DNA of 64,000 nucleotides from contig NZ_WIQM01000016.1 of NCBI RefSeq assembly GCF_015732185.1, forward strand, positions 398,501 to 462,500, read 5' to 3'. The notes beneath the pieces are model-generated. The model ran no database searches. It saw only the letters and a list, made by a program, of their open reading frames with translations, and was not told the origin of the DNA. Positions 63,813-64,000 of this stretch are shown one piece after another. A program made the translations under genes and the position numbers. This DNA is from Pectinatus haikarae. GTDB lineage: Bacteria; Bacillota; Negativicutes; Selenomonadales; Selenomonadaceae. Every line of letters starts with the position of its first letter. Position 1 is the first letter of the stretch.

Positions 63813-64000
63813 CGTCAAACCTGCCGTTAATACCATTTTGCTTCGTCAGTGCTTTGCTTCACTCATCAGCGTATATTAATACACTTTCTTCATTCAGCTT
63901 TGCCCTTCCTTGCATTATGATGTTTCTTGCAGCTTTGCCGTTACATTCTAAGATCACTCTTAAAATGTCACCTTTTAGCTTAAGTTCATATGTTTCGTCT
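63813..64000 (-). other. 16S-23S spacer, partial
   Basis: 188 bp upstream of 23S on the minus strand, cut by the window edge. No tRNA is seen in this part. 16S rRNA is expected further right. Confidence 0.7.

Overview
The window looks like a piece of a low-GC, diderm member of the Firmicutes, most likely class Negativicutes (a relative of Pectinatus, Megamonas or Selenomonas; the genus is a guess). The evidence is a Firmicutes core operon (ylxM-ffh-rpsP-khpA-ylqD-rimM-trmD-rplS-lepB, rbgA, rnhB) lying close to type IV pilus genes, an 11-gene proton-pumping complex I operon without its NADH module, and AT-rich spacers with strong purine-rich ribosome binding sites. No phage, insertion sequence or CRISPR array was seen.

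Region 1 (about 0.1-17.2 kb) is a carbohydrate island for inositol or related cyclitols or glycosides. It holds an aldo/keto reductase, three paralogous AraC-type regulators, two sugar-porter MFS transporters, two long Gfo/Idh/MocA oxidoreductases, an IolG-like inositol 2-dehydrogenase, an IolH-like protein, an IolE-like inosose dehydratase, two further TIM-barrel isomerase/dehydratase proteins and an EamA exporter/importer. Two three-gene cassettes (MFS + Gfo/Idh + TIM barrel) are apparent paralogues with permuted order. iolA, iolB, iolC, iolD and iolJ are not here. Identical 15-bp motifs precede iolH and iolE.

Region 2 (17.3-23.2 kb) carries single membrane-protein genes (YczE-like, TrhA/hemolysin III, an MFS transporter), a LysR regulator and a CycA-like amino-acid permease under a tandem glycine riboswitch. 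Region 3 (23.3-37.9 kb, all minus strand) is a long, tightly packed run: rnhB, a FliK-like protein, an FlhB C-terminal paralogue, yraN, ubiX, comM, aroE, then pilB-pilT-pilC-pilin-prepilin peptidase-four minor pilin-like genes-a PilM/PilN (GspL-like) fusion-pilO. A consensus promoter and a terminator-like leader hairpin precede rnhB. Region 4 (37.9-44.0 kb, minus) is rbgA and the ylxM-to-lepB translation/secretion operon, driven by a near-perfect sigma-70 promoter.

Region 5 (44.3-53.9 kb, plus) is nuoABCDHIJKLMN, with no nuoE, nuoF or nuoG. It is followed by a low-molecular-weight tyrosine phosphatase and a NifX/NifB-type protein. Region 6 (55.0-60.0 kb) has a two-receiver diguanylate cyclase ending in a hemerythrin domain, and a divergent pdxR / pdxST vitamin B6 locus. 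Region 7 (60.0-64.0 kb, minus) is the 3' part of an rRNA operon: 23S, 5S, tRNA-His and tRNA-Trp, with three repeated hairpin-plus-core units in the 23S-5S spacer; 16S lies beyond the right edge.

Gene starts were moved inward from the longest reading frame wherever a ribosome binding site pointed to an internal start. All functional names rest on recognising family motifs by eye, not on a database search.
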